Source: Alphaproteobacteria bacterium
GTDB lineage: Bacteria; Pseudomonadota; Alphaproteobacteria; Rs-D84
Assembly: GCA_017642565.1 (NCBI GenBank)
Contig: JAGCOU010000036.1
Location: 1-21,399 of the forward strand
Direction: 5' to 3'
Length of the DNA stretch: 21,399 bases
Part shown: piece after piece, positions 1-8,063 of the stretch
How the letters are laid out: every line of letters starts with the position of its first letter
Position numbering within the stretch: the first letter of the stretch is position 1
Notes under the pieces: model-generated
Database searches by the model: none
What the model saw: only the letters and a program-made list of their open reading frames with translations
What the model was told of the DNA's origin: nothing
Translations under genes and position numbers: made by a program

Positions 1-401
1 AACGAAGATATTCCCGCTTTTAACAGCATAAAATGATTGGCTGTTGTGTCAGACATACCCAAAAATATTTTTGGATTATTGCGAATAATTTCAAAGTGTT
101 CGTTCGTCATATAGCGCAACAAACGAATTGTTTCATCCCCACCAATGTTTGTTAAAATCGCTTTTATATCTGGATTTTTGAAAGCCATCATCATATCATC
201 AAGACGCAATTGAGGATTGTCATACAAATCTGTTCTCAAAGAATTTGGCATTTCAACGATACGCACACCAAAAGTTTCTTCAAACTGTTTTTTACCATGC
301 TGATAACGCGCAGGGAATCGCCCAGCCGAAGATCCAGACAGAGATACTGTTGCAACTAAATCGCCTTTGTTTAACCTCGCTGGTTTAATAAGAGTTTTCA
401 T
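1..401 (-). CDS. Peptidase S66 family (LD-carboxypeptidase / MccF-like), C-terminus cut by window edge
   Basis: Only the N-terminal 133 residues are in the window; the frame stays open to base 1. S66 enzymes are serine carboxypeptidases that either trim the terminal D-Ala from L,D-bonds of recycled muropeptides (LdcA) or cleave peptide-nucleotide antibiotics (MccF). The visible part has the family N-terminus (KGDLVATVSLSG, residues 12-23), a NIGGDETIRLL segment (85-95) corresponding to the family's GGYGS-x-R-LL region, and FLGMSDTTANH (113-123), in which Ser117 matches the nucleophile of the family GxSDxT motif. The catalytic Glu and His would lie beyond the edge. The ATG is preceded by a strong purine-rich site (GGGGGAA). 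It follows the methyltransferase gene by 44 bases on the same strand and is probably cotranscribed. The choice between LdcA and MccF type cannot be made from this fragment. Confidence 0.85.
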   Translation of the reverse strand, partial: MKTLIKPARLNKGDLVATVSLSGSSAGRFPARYQHGKKQFEETFGVRIVEMPNSLRTDLYDNPQLRLDDMMMAFKNPDIKAILTNIGGDETIRLLRYMTNEHFEIIRNNPKIFLGMSDTTANHFMLLKAGISS

Positions 402-445
402 ATATTCCCCCTTTTTATTATTTTTTCGCCATCTGTGTAACAGAT

Positions 446-1507
446 TTAAATTTTTATAAGTTTATAAACATTGGCCTTTTTGCCATTAACAAGAATATGG
501 TATTTTTCTACAGTCTTAAATTCATTAGAATCCAATGCTTTTTCAAAATCAACTATGTTGCCCATCAATATCACACAAGTTCCACCAGATTTTAGTATTC
601 TATGAAATTCTTTGAGCATACTTTTATAAAAACCAGAAAAATCTTCATCTTTGGAATTATATAAATTCCACGGTGGGTCAGTTATGATTTTATCAAAAAA
701 ACCATTTTCAAAATAATCGAGATGCAAAGCATCGCGTTGTTTAATAAAAAGATTTTTTTTATTTTTCTTGAATTCTGTTTTCAACTTTTCTATTAAGTTT
801 GCGTCTATATCACCCGCAAATAGCATGTTGTATTTAAAATGTTTAACTATCTCTTTTGGAATAGAACCATGCCCGCAAAAAGAATCCAAGATTATATCGT
901 TTGGTTTTATATCAGCAACAGCAGATAAAATATTACATAGTTCTGGACGCAACGCACCCTTTGGTAAATCTTTTTCAGTTAATCTGTTATAAGTCAATTT
1001 GAACAACAAAAGAAATATTCCTTCGCGGCGTCTTGATAAAACGATATCAAAATCGTGTTTTTTAAATTCAACTTTGATACCAAGTTCGTGTTGAATCTGC
1101 TGTTCAATTTTTTTAATGACATCAAAATTAATACTGATTGGAGAATTACTATCGAATGGTAAAATCTTAAACGATTTTGATGGCAGCAATTTTACATTGT
1201 TTGCTATTCCTGCTGCATTTATTTTTCCATGATTTACAAATTTTTTCAAAGCAGTTTCATAAGAGATTTTTGAATCAGTTTTTGACATAGCCAAAACCTG
1301 ATAAATATTATTAAAACACCCCAGTTTTAATTTTGAAAATTCAAGTTCTGTTTTAAAAATAATCAAACCGTCCAAATGTTCAACAATAACCGCGTCCAAG
1401 ACCTGAGTTTTCAATATTTTTTCAACAGTTTTTTTAAAACCACTGATATATGAAGATGCATATATATATTTCATTGAATATTCTTGTTTGTTCAACAAGA
1501 CTATCAT
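446..1507 (-). CDS. THUMP/UPF0020-type SAM-dependent RNA methyltransferase
   Basis: A 353-residue protein with the layout of TrmN/Trm14/RlmL-type N2-guanine RNA methyltransferases: a poorly conserved N-terminal THUMP-like part (about 1-175), the LRPEL sequence (187-191) that precedes the catalytic fold, SAM-binding motif I (ILDSFCGHGS, 206-215), an acidic motif II (AGDID, 231-235) and catalytic motif IV DPPW (277-280). DPPW replaces the more usual DPPY/NPPY, as also seen in some DNA and RNA amino-methyltransferases. The likely substrate is tRNA or rRNA, but the exact target cannot be read. Two starts are plausible: ATG at 1507, and ATG at 1474 (MKYIYASSYISG), which resembles family N-termini more closely. 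Neither has a good ribosome site. A TATAAT lies only 11 bases before the 1507 ATG. The gene leads a probable two-gene unit with the S66 peptidase. Confidence 0.75.
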   Translation of the reverse strand: MIVLLNKQEYSMKYIYASSYISGFKKTVEKILKTQVLDAVIVEHLDGLIIFKTELEFSKLKLGCFNNIYQVLAMSKTDSKISYETALKKFVNHGKINAAGIANNVKLLPSKSFKILPFDSNSPISINFDVIKKIEQQIQHELGIKVEFKKHDFDIVLSRRREGIFLLLFKLTYNRLTEKDLPKGALRPELCNILSAVADIKPNDIILDSFCGHGSIPKEIVKHFKYNMLFAGDIDANLIEKLKTEFKKNKKNLFIKQRDALHLDYFENGFFDKIITDPPWNLYNSKDEDFSGFYKSMLKEFHRILKSGGTCVILMGNIVDFEKALDSNEFKTVEKYHILVNGKKANVYKLIKI

Positions 1508-1518
1508 ATAAAAAAACT

Positions 1519-1524
1519 ATTATA
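1519..1524 (-). promoter_or_regulatory. -10 box for the methyltransferase gene
   Basis: A perfect TATAAT read on the minus strand, 11 bases before the ATG at 1507. No convincing -35 is found 16-18 bases upstream. If used, the transcript would start within a few bases of the 1507 ATG, giving an almost leaderless message, or a leader of roughly 40 bases if ATG 1474 is used. Confidence 0.4.
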
Positions 1525-1689
1525 CTCGCAAGGAATAAAAATTAAATTTGCAAAAGAAAGTAAATTCCCTTTCTGGGGCATTAACAAACGATGAAACAAT
1601 CTTAATTTTATTTTTGTATCAAACAAAAAAAACTGAAAAACGGCTCTATTTAATTTCATTTTTTATTATGTAAAAACTTCTGTTTATGA

Positions 1690-1716
1690 TATAATTCCCT
1701 CGACTAAGGAGAGGGA
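1690..1716 (+). promoter_or_regulatory. -10 box and ribosome site of the ABC exporter gene
   Basis: TATAAT at 1690-1695 has no good -35 partner. It is followed by AAGGAGAGGG (1706-1715), a strong ribosome site 7-11 bases before the ATG at 1723, which fixes that start. Confidence 0.5.
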
Positions 1717-1722
1717 ATTTTT

Positions 1723-3486
1723 ATGAAACAAAAAGATTTTCCAAAGACATTACGTGGTTTTTATTGGCTGGTTATTAAAAAATTCCCAGTTTATTTCAGT
1801 GTGATATTTCTTTGTGGGGTGGCGGTCAAAACATTGAATATTGTTTTTGAACCTTTGGTATTAAAATGGATGACACAAATTTTTGAAAATACGGCCTCTT
1901 CTGATTTGCATACTGTATACAGGTTGATTGCTTTGCTGATTGGTATGTGGTGTTTTTCGCTTACATTGCAACTGATAACTTCCATATTCAATGGCAGAAA
2001 GATGCAGATTTTCAACAGGTATAAATTATATCTGCTATACAAAAGAATATATGCAAACGATGTTCCTTTCTTTATTGAACATCCCAGTGGACAGATAGAA
2101 TCGCAACGCAGCCAAATTTCTGGACAATTGCAATTTTTAATGCAGTCTTTTTGGACTGATATATTTGGAACAATTCTTGGTTTTTTATTCATCGTGGGTT
2201 CTTTGTTTATGATGAATACATGGTTTGTGGTTATTTTATTAACATACGGCATAATCAAAGTTATTTGGGAATGGGCAATACAGCAAAAAATTAAAGCCAA
2301 CAGAATAGAAGAAATGGAAGAAGGTTCAATATATTCTGGAATACGCAGCGACAGTTTGAATAATGCTTTGAATGTTAAATATTTCGCAAATGCTGAATAC
2401 GAAAATATGTATATTTACAAGGGTCGTGAAAGATTGATTGAAATAATTAGACGCGCATATTATTTGGAAAGATTACAAGAATTGCCTACACGCATTTTAT
2501 GGCTCGCAGTTCGTGTAATATTATTAGGGCTGTGTTTTGTATTGGTTAAAAATGGTGAACTTGCAATTTCAGGCGCGATTTTTGTTATGTCATCTGCAAT
2601 GTCAATAAATTCGTCATTTGGCAGGATAAACGAAGCCCTGCGTAAATATTCCGTTAATTTTGCACGCGCTACCAAAGCATACAATAATTTGGTTGTGCCT
2701 ATAAAAGTTCAAGAAAAACCTAATGCTAAAAATTTGCATATTAAAAAACCAGTTATTGATTTTAAAGATGTTTCGTTTGCATACAGCAGAAAACATATTT
2801 TTGATAATTTTAATTTTCATATTAACAAAGGTGAAAAGATTGGTATTGTTGGTGCGTCTGGTGCTGGGAAAACTACATTGTGCAACCTGTTGTTGCGTAT
2901 GTACGATGTCCAAAATGGTTCAGTCGAAATAGATGGACACGATATAAGAGATGTCAAAAAAGATTCTCTGTTGCGGAATATTTCTTATGTCCCCCAAGAA
3001 ACGAGTTTGTTTAACAGAACAATTTTAGAAAATATTAAATATGCAAAACCCAATGCCTCAAAAGCAGAAGTAATAAGTGCAGCAAAAAAAGCACATATAC
3101 ACGATTTTATATCTAAATTACCAAAAGGTTATGATACTTTGGTTGGTAATAATGGTATAAGGTTATCTGGCGGACAACGTCAAAGAATTGCTGTTGCGCG
3201 TGCTATATTGAAAGATGCACCGATTTTGGTGATGGACGAAGCAACCTCTGCTCTTGATTCGCGCAATGAATTAATGATACAAAAATCACTGCAAAGCGTT
3301 ATACGTGGAAAAACAGCGTTAATAATAGCACACAGATTGTCCACACTTCGCAATATGGACAAAATTATTGTGATAAAAAACGGTAAAATCATAGAGTCTG
3401 GTTCGCACCAGCAATTATTGCGCCAAAACGGGGTTTATAAAAGATTGTGGAATTTACAATCTGCCGGCTTTCGTGATAAAAAATAG
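1723..3486 (+). CDS. ABC exporter, fused membrane and ATPase domains (ABCB/MsbA-like)
   Basis: A 587-residue half-transporter expected to work as a homodimer in the inner membrane. The first roughly 320 residues form a type I exporter membrane domain with several hydrophobic segments (for example about 23-42, 65-85, 150-180, 260-290). The ATPase domain follows, with Walker A GASGAGKTT (377-385, Lys383), the signature LSGGQ (481-485), Walker B ending in DE (505-506, Glu506 being the catalytic base) and the switch His537 in IAHRLS. All catalytic elements are intact and the length is normal. The substrate cannot be deduced: MsbA-type lipid flipping, peptide or drug export are all possible. The gene is transcribed alone from its own promoter. 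It stands next to genes of envelope function but shares no operon with them. Confidence 0.93.
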   Translation: MKQKDFPKTLRGFYWLVIKKFPVYFSVIFLCGVAVKTLNIVFEPLVLKWMTQIFENTASSDLHTVYRLIALLIGMWCFSLTLQLITSIFNGRKMQIFNRYKLYLLYKRIYANDVPFFIEHPSGQIESQRSQISGQLQFLMQSFWTDIFGTILGFLFIVGSLFMMNTWFVVILLTYGIIKVIWEWAIQQKIKANRIEEMEEGSIYSGIRSDSLNNALNVKYFANAEYENMYIYKGRERLIEIIRRAYYLERLQELPTRILWLAVRVILLGLCFVLVKNGELAISGAIFVMSSAMSINSSFGRINEALRKYSVNFARATKAYNNLVVPIKVQEKPNAKNLHIKKPVIDFKDVSFAYSRKHIFDNFNFHINKGEKIGIVGASGAGKTTLCNLLLRMYDVQNGSVEIDGHDIRDVKKDSLLRNISYVPQETSLFNRTILENIKYAKPNASKAEVISAAKKAHIHDFISKLPKGYDTLVGNNGIRLSGGQRQRIAVARAILKDAPILVMDEATSALDSRNELMIQKSLQSVIRGKTALIIAHRLSTLRNMDKIIVIKNGKIIESGSHQQLLRQNGVYKRLWNLQSAGFRDKK

Positions 3487-3502
3487 TACATAAAATCCTT
3501 AA

Positions 3503-3527
3503 AAAACAGATTGTTTTACTTTTTTTG
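3503..3527 (+). terminator. Weak A/T hairpin with T-run after the ABC gene
   Basis: AAAACA (3503-3508) and TGTTTT (3512-3517) can pair around a 3-base loop, followed by ACTTTTTTT. The stem is almost wholly A/T, so this is at best a weak intrinsic terminator. Confidence 0.3.
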
Positions 3528-3549
3528 TGCTTTTTTTGCAAAAAAATAC

Positions 3550-3577
3550 TTGACAATATTTTGTTTTGTGTTATATT
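3550..3577 (+). promoter_or_regulatory. Promoter of the GH24-TPR gene
   Basis: A perfect -35 TTGACA (3550-3555), a 16-base spacer and -10 TATATT (3572-3577; TATTAT at 3574 with an 18-base spacer is the alternative). Directly upstream is the 16-base palindrome T7-GC-A7 (3531-3546), whose A-tract sits where an UP element would. This is the only promoter recognised here with a consensus TTGACA in a good position. Confidence 0.7.
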
Positions 3578-3609
3578 ATGCCCATGTAAAACAACAAAAG
3601 GAACGAAAA

Positions 3610-4971
3610 ATGAACGAAAAATTAAATAAATTATTGTTTGGCGCTGGTGTGCTTGGCAGCTTGGCACTTGGTGCATCTAGTTGTTCTTCGAACAAATCTG
3701 ATGACAAAGAAGAAGCAAAAACAGAAGTAAAAGCAAAAGAAATTAAAAACGACCCATACGGTAATGTCGCTTTGTTTGAAGAATGTAAAGAAGATATAAT
3801 ATTTGCATTGTTTTTTGTAGAAAATTTTTATCAATATACTTATAATGACGGCTGTGGCAATTGGACGGTAGCGGACGGGCTTACTGTGTTGTATAATGAG
3901 GACGGAACCTCTTTTACAAAAGTTACTAAAAATACGAAGCCATTAACAAAAGAAGAGGCTGTAATTTATACAACTCGTTTCTTAAAGTATCAAATTTTGC
4001 CTATTATCGAAAATGATGTTAATGTATCACTTGATAAAAATTCAATGATAACTGCTTGTGTCTTTGGATATTGTGTTGGTCCAGCACGATTTAAAGATTC
4101 AAAGTTTTTAACATATTTGAAAACAGGACAAAAAGATAAATTAGCAAAATCTTTGACTCGTTTTCGTACTCCACAAGGCGTGCTGAAAAGATGGTATTTT
4201 TTTGCTGCACTTTTAGAAGGCAAGATACAATACTCTGATTTATTAAATGTGCGCGCAGAAGGTTGTTATAATCTTAAAACTTATGAGATAGTTGTATGTC
4301 GCAAAGATAAAAACGGCAAATACATAAGGAAAAAAGACAAATATGGCGACTGGATATACGAGCCTGAATTTGATAAGAATGGGTGTTGCAAATGGATTTT
4401 CAAAGATATAGATAAAAAATTGGCCAAGGCAACTGATGTGAAAACGACCCGTTTGAGCATCAAGGGTGGCGAACATGTTGTTGTAGACTGCCAATTGGTC
4501 AAAGACATTGTTCCAGACTATGTATGGCAAGATGTATCTGGTGGTAAATCTTCCAAATATGTTGTTGTGCCAGTAAATGAAGATGAAACAGTAAATGTTG
4601 ATTCTTTGAACGATGAATCTTTGTATGCTTACCAAGCAGAAAATTATGACAAGGCATTACAAGATGCTTTGTTGGCGCTGAAATTCGCACAAACCAATAA
4701 ACAACGTTGTGCAGCGCATTTCAATATGGGTATGGCATATATGGGAAAATGCAAATATGGTCGCGCAAAAGATTGTTTCGAAAAATCTTTGGCTGAAAAT
4801 AAAACCAAAGCTGCACAAGAACAACTTAATATTGCCCAAGAAAAATTGAGTGAAAAACGTGGCAAAGCAGGCAAGGTTGCTCTTGGTTTAAGCTTGCTGG
4901 GCGCTGGCGCAATATATGGCGGCAGAAAATATTATTTGATGCAACAACAAAAGAAAGGTATGCGCAGATAA
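3610..4971 (+). CDS. Membrane-anchored GH24 lysozyme-like protein with TPR repeats and C-terminal membrane helix
   Basis: A 453-residue protein starting at ATG 3610 (AAAGGAACG ribosome site). Order: hydrophobic signal (about 8-24) ending in ASSC with Cys25 as a possible, non-ideal lipobox; a charged linker (26-48); a GH24 (T4-lysozyme type) domain (about 55-215); a region unlike anything I recognise (216-335) rich in K, D and Cys; two TPR-like helix pairs (about 336-410); and a hydrophobic helix (about 421-438) with a basic tail. The lysozyme call rests on E-x8-D-x5-T spacing (Glu71, Asp80, Thr86), identical to Glu11-Asp20-Thr26 of T4 lysozyme, within a match to the family pattern E-G-x-R-L-x-A-Y-x-D-x-x-G-x-x-T-x-G-x-G, plus the helical FGYCVG-x-ARFKDSKFL segment (152-167). 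GH24 enzymes cut the peptidoglycan glycan chain. The gene is monocistronic, with its own promoter and terminator. A periplasmic domain held between two anchors is inferred. Confidence 0.75.
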   Translation: MNEKLNKLLFGAGVLGSLALGASSCSSNKSDDKEEAKTEVKAKEIKNDPYGNVALFEECKEDIIFALFFVENFYQYTYNDGCGNWTVADGLTVLYNEDGTSFTKVTKNTKPLTKEEAVIYTTRFLKYQILPIIENDVNVSLDKNSMITACVFGYCVGPARFKDSKFLTYLKTGQKDKLAKSLTRFRTPQGVLKRWYFFAALLEGKIQYSDLLNVRAEGCYNLKTYEIVVCRKDKNGKYIRKKDKYGDWIYEPEFDKNGCCKWIFKDIDKKLAKATDVKTTRLSIKGGEHVVVDCQLVKDIVPDYVWQDVSGGKSSKYVVVPVNEDETVNVDSLNDESLYAYQAENYDKALQDALLALKFAQTNKQRCAAHFNMGMAYMGKCKYGRAKDCFEKSLAENKTKAAQEQLNIAQEKLSEKRGKAGKVALGLSLLGAGAIYGGRKYYLMQQQKKGMRR

Positions 4972-4995
4972 GCCTTTTGCAATATAACCATGAAC

Positions 4996-5025
4996 AAAAA
5001 CTGCCCTGTTTTGGGCAGTTTTTAT
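4996..5025 (+). terminator. Intrinsic terminator of the GH24-TPR gene
   Basis: AAACTGCCC and GGGCAGTTT pair around a TGTTTT loop, followed by TTTATT. The stem is strong and lies about 25 bases after the stop. Confidence 0.88.
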
Positions 5026-5050
5026 TACATAATTCAAACGTTAAAAATAG

Positions 5051-5079
5051 TTGCTAGTCTAATTTTTTGATACTATGAT
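5051..5079 (+). promoter_or_regulatory. dapA promoter
   Basis: -35 TTGCTA (5051-5056), 17-base spacer, -10 TATGAT (5074-5079). The expected start of transcription near 5086 gives a leader of about 25 bases. Confidence 0.6.
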
Positions 5080-5111
5080 TGTGGTATAGAAAAAAGTAAA
5101 AAGTGGATAAA

Positions 5112-6044
5112 ATGACAACCAGTAAAGATTTTGGAACGGTTATCACTGCTATGGTCACACCGTTTCTGGATGATGAAGACAACACGGTCGATTTGGCTGG
5201 CGCAATTAATTTGGCTAATTATTTATTAAAGAACGGTACTGATTCTTTGTTGTTGGTTGGTTCAACAGGCGAAGCTGCTCAATTATCTTCACGAGAAAAA
5301 CAATATATTATTAAAAATGTTCGTCAAAATACGCCAAAAGATACAAAAATTATTGTTTCTACGGGTGATACAAACACCAATCGCGTTATCGAAAAATCTA
5401 ATGATGCTTTTGATATGGGCGCAGATGCAGTTTTAATAAGCGTGCCTGAATACATCAAACCACCACAAAAAGATTTATATACTCATTTTTCAAATATTGC
5501 TAAATCTGTTTCTGGGGGGGCGATTTTTATTTATAATATACCTGGGCGGACAGGAACGGAAATTTTACCGGATACTGTTGCTATGTTGGCACATGAAAAT
5601 CAAAATATAATCGGCATAAAACAAAGCGTTTCTGATTTAGACAAAGTAAGTGAAATTAGTATAAAATGTCCAAAAGGTTTTCAAATTTATTCCGGTGATG
5701 ACAGTTTGACTTTGCCTATGCTGTCTTTGGGCGCAAAAGGCGTGGTTAGCGTTGCTTCGCATCTTCAGGGAAAAATGATAAAGCAGATGATTGAAAGTTT
5801 TTATTCTAATCCAAAATTGGCAATGCAATATCACCAAACTCTTTATCCGCTGATGAAGGCTTTATTTGTGACAACAAATCCAATTCCTATAAAACAGGCT
5901 TTGTATAATATGGGATTGATTTCTTCGCCAAATTTAAGAACTCTGGGGACAATGACCAACAAAGACAAAGAAAAATTACAAGACGCATTGAAAAAATTCG
6001 ACACACAAAAACAGATGTTTTTATCCAAGGCTTTGACCAGATAA
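5112..6044 (+). CDS. dapA: 4-hydroxy-tetrahydrodipicolinate synthase
   Basis: DapA condenses pyruvate with aspartate semialdehyde, the first committed step towards diaminopimelate and lysine, in the cytoplasm. Counting from ATG 5112 (310 residues), the substrate-loop motif GSTGEA is at 50-55, the tyrosine of the PEYIKP segment (family PYYNKP) at about 114, YNIPGRTG at 141-148, the Schiff-base lysine in GIKQ at 170, and GDD with a glycine-rich end near 195. All active-site positions I can place are kept. The frame can also begin at GTG 5103, adding three residues; neither start has a strong ribosome site. The length is slightly above the usual 290-300. It is transcribed alone and its stop (6042-6044) abuts the stop of htpX on the other strand. 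Members of this fold include other pyruvate aldolases, but the motif set favours DapA. Confidence 0.9.
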   Translation: MTTSKDFGTVITAMVTPFLDDEDNTVDLAGAINLANYLLKNGTDSLLLVGSTGEAAQLSSREKQYIIKNVRQNTPKDTKIIVSTGDTNTNRVIEKSNDAFDMGADAVLISVPEYIKPPQKDLYTHFSNIAKSVSGGAIFIYNIPGRTGTEILPDTVAMLAHENQNIIGIKQSVSDLDKVSEISIKCPKGFQIYSGDDSLTLPMLSLGAKGVVSVASHLQGKMIKQMIESFYSNPKLAMQYHQTLYPLMKALFVTTNPIPIKQALYNMGLISSPNLRTLGTMTNKDKEKLQDALKKFDTQKQMFLSKALTR

Positions 6045-6983
6045 TCAAAAACCGCGCATAGATTTTAGTCTTTTTATACGACTTTCTGTGGATGGATGAG
6101 TTTCACCGATTCCGGCAAACATACGCTTTTTATCCAACGGGTTTGCAATACAAATGTTTCCCATTAATTTACAACTGTCCAATGATTCAACCCTGGGGTC
6201 AATGCTGATTTTTTGTAATGCAGAAATCAACGCTGATGGATTTCGCGTAATATGTGCAGATTCTGCGTCCGCAGCATACTCACGCGTGCGCGACAAGGCA
6301 AAATAAATAATCGGTGCAAATAATAAATTAAAGACTATCAAAGACAACCATAATATCAGTAACATTGCGCGCGCATTATTTTGGTCTTTGTCGTTGGTCC
6401 TGGTGTTGTTTGAATATATAAAAGTACGCGCGATAAAATCCGCCGCCAAAGTAAGTGCACCTAGACATGTAATGATTATAACATCTAATCTAACATCTCG
6501 ATTTTTTATATGTCCCATTTCGTGAGCAACGACGGCTTCTAATTCCAACGGTGTTAATTTTTTTATAATCCCACTGGTCAGGGCTATGGATGCGTTTGAA
6601 GGCGTTGTCCCAGTTGCAAAAGCGTTTAAACTGTTATCATTTATAACATAAACGCGCGGACAAGGCATACCAGCCGCCAAAGCCACATTTTCAACACACT
6701 TGAATACTTTTTTGTTTTCTTCGCATTTATCATTTAATTCATGAGCACCAGCAAAACCCAGCATCATCTCGCTGCCACAGGAATAAGAAATAATAGTCCA
6801 TATCAAACATACTGCAACAATTACAGGAAATGCTGCATACATCAAATTCAATGCTTCGTCAACAGACATAAAAACACACGACAAACCAAAAATCAGCGCC
6901 CCCAAAACAACGGGAAACAACAAAACCAATAACACAGTTTTTATATTATTGCGTTTTATGTGTTGATAAACATCCTGTGTCAT
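6045..6983 (-). CDS. htpX: HtpX-like M48 membrane metallopeptidase
   Basis: A 312-residue integral membrane zinc protease expected to degrade misfolded or damaged inner-membrane proteins. Two N-terminal hydrophobic segments (about 16-38 and 48-68) precede the zinc motif HEMGH (154-158; catalytic Glu155). Two further hydrophobic segments follow (about 167-187 and 206-230), then the third zinc ligand Glu235 in the RTREYAADAES region typical of HtpX. The C-terminal THPSTESRI (295-303) is also family-typical. The start is 10 bases after the lemA stop, and the AGGA of the ribosome site overlaps that TAG, so translation is probably coupled. HtpX next to LemA is a recurring bacterial arrangement. 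The gene ends base-to-base against dapA, with no terminator visible between them. Confidence 0.92.
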   Translation of the reverse strand: MTQDVYQHIKRNNIKTVLLVLLFPVVLGALIFGLSCVFMSVDEALNLMYAAFPVIVAVCLIWTIISYSCGSEMMLGFAGAHELNDKCEENKKVFKCVENVALAAGMPCPRVYVINDNSLNAFATGTTPSNASIALTSGIIKKLTPLELEAVVAHEMGHIKNRDVRLDVIIITCLGALTLAADFIARTFIYSNNTRTNDKDQNNARAMLLILWLSLIVFNLLFAPIIYFALSRTREYAADAESAHITRNPSALISALQKISIDPRVESLDSCKLMGNICIANPLDKKRMFAGIGETHPSTESRIKRLKSMRGF

Positions 6984-6993
6984 AAATTAAATC

Positions 6994-7548
6994 CTAGAAT
7001 TTTACACTTGGTGCTTTTTTGACTGCTTCGCGTTCTGCTTCGTCTAATTCAAAATATTTTTCTTCGTTAAAATGGAAAAGCCCCGCGACAATATTAGACG
7101 GAAAAGATTTTACCTTGATATTCATGCTTTGAACAACAGTGTTATAAAATTGTCTTGCCGCCTGAATCTTTGTTTCTGTATCAGATAATTCTTGTTGTAA
7201 TTCCAAAAAGTTAGTGTTTGCCTTTAAATCAGGATAACTTTCAGACAAAGCAAACAAAGATTTTAATGCACCGGACAAAACACCTTCTTCTGCGTTTTTA
7301 CCATCAACGCCTTTGGCGGACATCGCAGCAGAACGAGCGGATATAACCGCAGACAAAGTTTCACGTTCGTGTTTTGCATAACCTTTGACAACCTCTACTA
7401 AATTTGGAATTAAATCATATCTGCGCTTCAATTGAGTATTAACTGTCGCCCATGCTTCTTTGACATTTTGACGGCCAGATACCAATGAATTATAAGTAAA
7501 AATAAAAAACAAAACCAAACAAACCAATACTATTATTGCAATAACCAT
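6994..7548 (-). CDS. lemA: LemA family protein
   Basis: A 184-residue protein with an N-terminal membrane anchor (about 2-19) and the conserved LemA start of the soluble helical domain: YNSLVSGRQNVKEAW, then QLKRRYDLIPNLVEVVKGYAKHE (about 39-61). The later NTVVQSMNIKVKSFPSN segment is also typical. LemA proteins form a long helical bundle outside the cytoplasmic membrane; their biochemical role is not settled. Here the gene is the first of a two-gene unit with htpX, suggesting joint action in membrane stress. The ATG is preceded by AAAAAGGATT. I could not fix a convincing promoter in the 80-base gap upstream, which contains A/T-rich self-complementary sequence. Confidence 0.93.
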   Translation of the reverse strand: MVIAIIVLVCLVLFFIFTYNSLVSGRQNVKEAWATVNTQLKRRYDLIPNLVEVVKGYAKHERETLSAVISARSAAMSAKGVDGKNAEEGVLSGALKSLFALSESYPDLKANTNFLELQQELSDTETKIQAARQFYNTVVQSMNIKVKSFPSNIVAGLFHFNEEKYFELDEAEREAVKKAPSVKF

Positions 7549-7628
7549 GATAAATCCTTTTTGTTATGTACATCTGTTATGTTACAATAAACAAATAGAT
7601 TTTTACAAGAAAAAATAAGCGTTTTTTA

Positions 7629-7985
7629 TTATTTTTTTCTGCGAGATTTTACGGTTTGTTTTTGATGTTCTAAAAATTTTTCTAGCCCGATATTAGCTAT
7701 CCCGACAAGAAGGTTTTCCAAATTCTGTTTTGATAATATGTTCGTGTTTTCCTGTTCACATTGGCATCTGTTTTTACAGAATAATCTCGATATTTCTGGA
7801 GTCCACCAAAATATCAATCCTATCATCGCAGGCAACAATACACACATCAAAAAATATTTAAAATGTATTTGAGCACAAAAATTTCGGTTAAAAAACCAAA
7901 CGCAATAATCTGGAATCTGCAATACAGTTAAAACTGTAAATTCATATAAAACCAGGCTAGTTATAAATATTTTGATTTTACGCAT
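7629..7985 (-). CDS. Small two-helix membrane protein, unrecognised
   Basis: A 118-residue protein if started at ATG 7985 (MRKIKIF). The open frame runs further upstream to a TTG at 8063, but that stretch is the cvpA terminator hairpin and is unlikely to be coding. Two hydrophobic segments (about 5-24 and 43-62) are followed by a cysteine cluster (CKNRCQC, 70-76) and a soluble helix ending in KSRRKK. There is no ribosome site before ATG 7985; instead a TATAAT sits 6 bases upstream, so the mRNA may be leaderless. I do not recognise the family. It lies between cvpA and lemA on the same strand but is separated from cvpA by a terminator. No function is proposed. Confidence 0.6.
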   Translation of the reverse strand: MRKIKIFITSLVLYEFTVLTVLQIPDYCVWFFNRNFCAQIHFKYFLMCVLLPAMIGLIFWWTPEISRLFCKNRCQCEQENTNILSKQNLENLLVGIANIGLEKFLEHQKQTVKSRRKK

Positions 7986-7991
7986 GCCAAG

Positions 7992-7997
7992 ATTATA
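7992..7997 (-). promoter_or_regulatory. -10 box predicting a leaderless mRNA
   Basis: TATAAT on the minus strand ends 6 bases before ATG 7985 (CTTGGC between), so transcription should begin at or next to the A of the start codon. The -35 is poor (TTATAT at 8015-8020, 17-base spacer). Confidence 0.45.
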
Positions 7998-8035
7998 AAC
8001 GCAAAAATATGAAAATATAACAGGACAGTTTCCCT

Positions 8036-8060
8036 TTTTAAAAACCGCCCAAACGGGCGG
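8036..8060 (-). terminator. Intrinsic terminator of the thioredoxin-cvpA unit
   Basis: On the minus strand, CCGCCCGTTTGGGCGG followed by five T's, directly after the cvpA stop. The 16-base hairpin core is identical to the one at 20991-21006. Confidence 0.85.
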
Positions 8061-8063
8061 CAA

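Larger units (their letters stand above)
1508..1722. other. Divergent intergenic region
   Basis: These 215 bases separate divergently transcribed genes. They hold a minus-strand TATAAT (1519-1524) and a plus-strand TATAAT (1690-1695). The rest is A/T-rich with no open frame, RNA gene or clear hairpin that I can support. Confidence 0.6.

Noticed and set aside
1791..2300. Minus-strand open frame inside the ABC exporter gene
   Set aside because: A shadow of a clear gene with intact domains; no ribosome site or family signature.
3511..3609. Extended N-terminus of the GH24-TPR gene
   Set aside because: The frame is open upstream, but the stretch contains the -35/-10 promoter and no ribosome site; ATG 3610 has both the site and a signal-like N-terminus.
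7986..8063. Longer form of the small membrane protein from TTG 8063
   Set aside because: The added codons are the cvpA terminator hairpin and its own promoter region.
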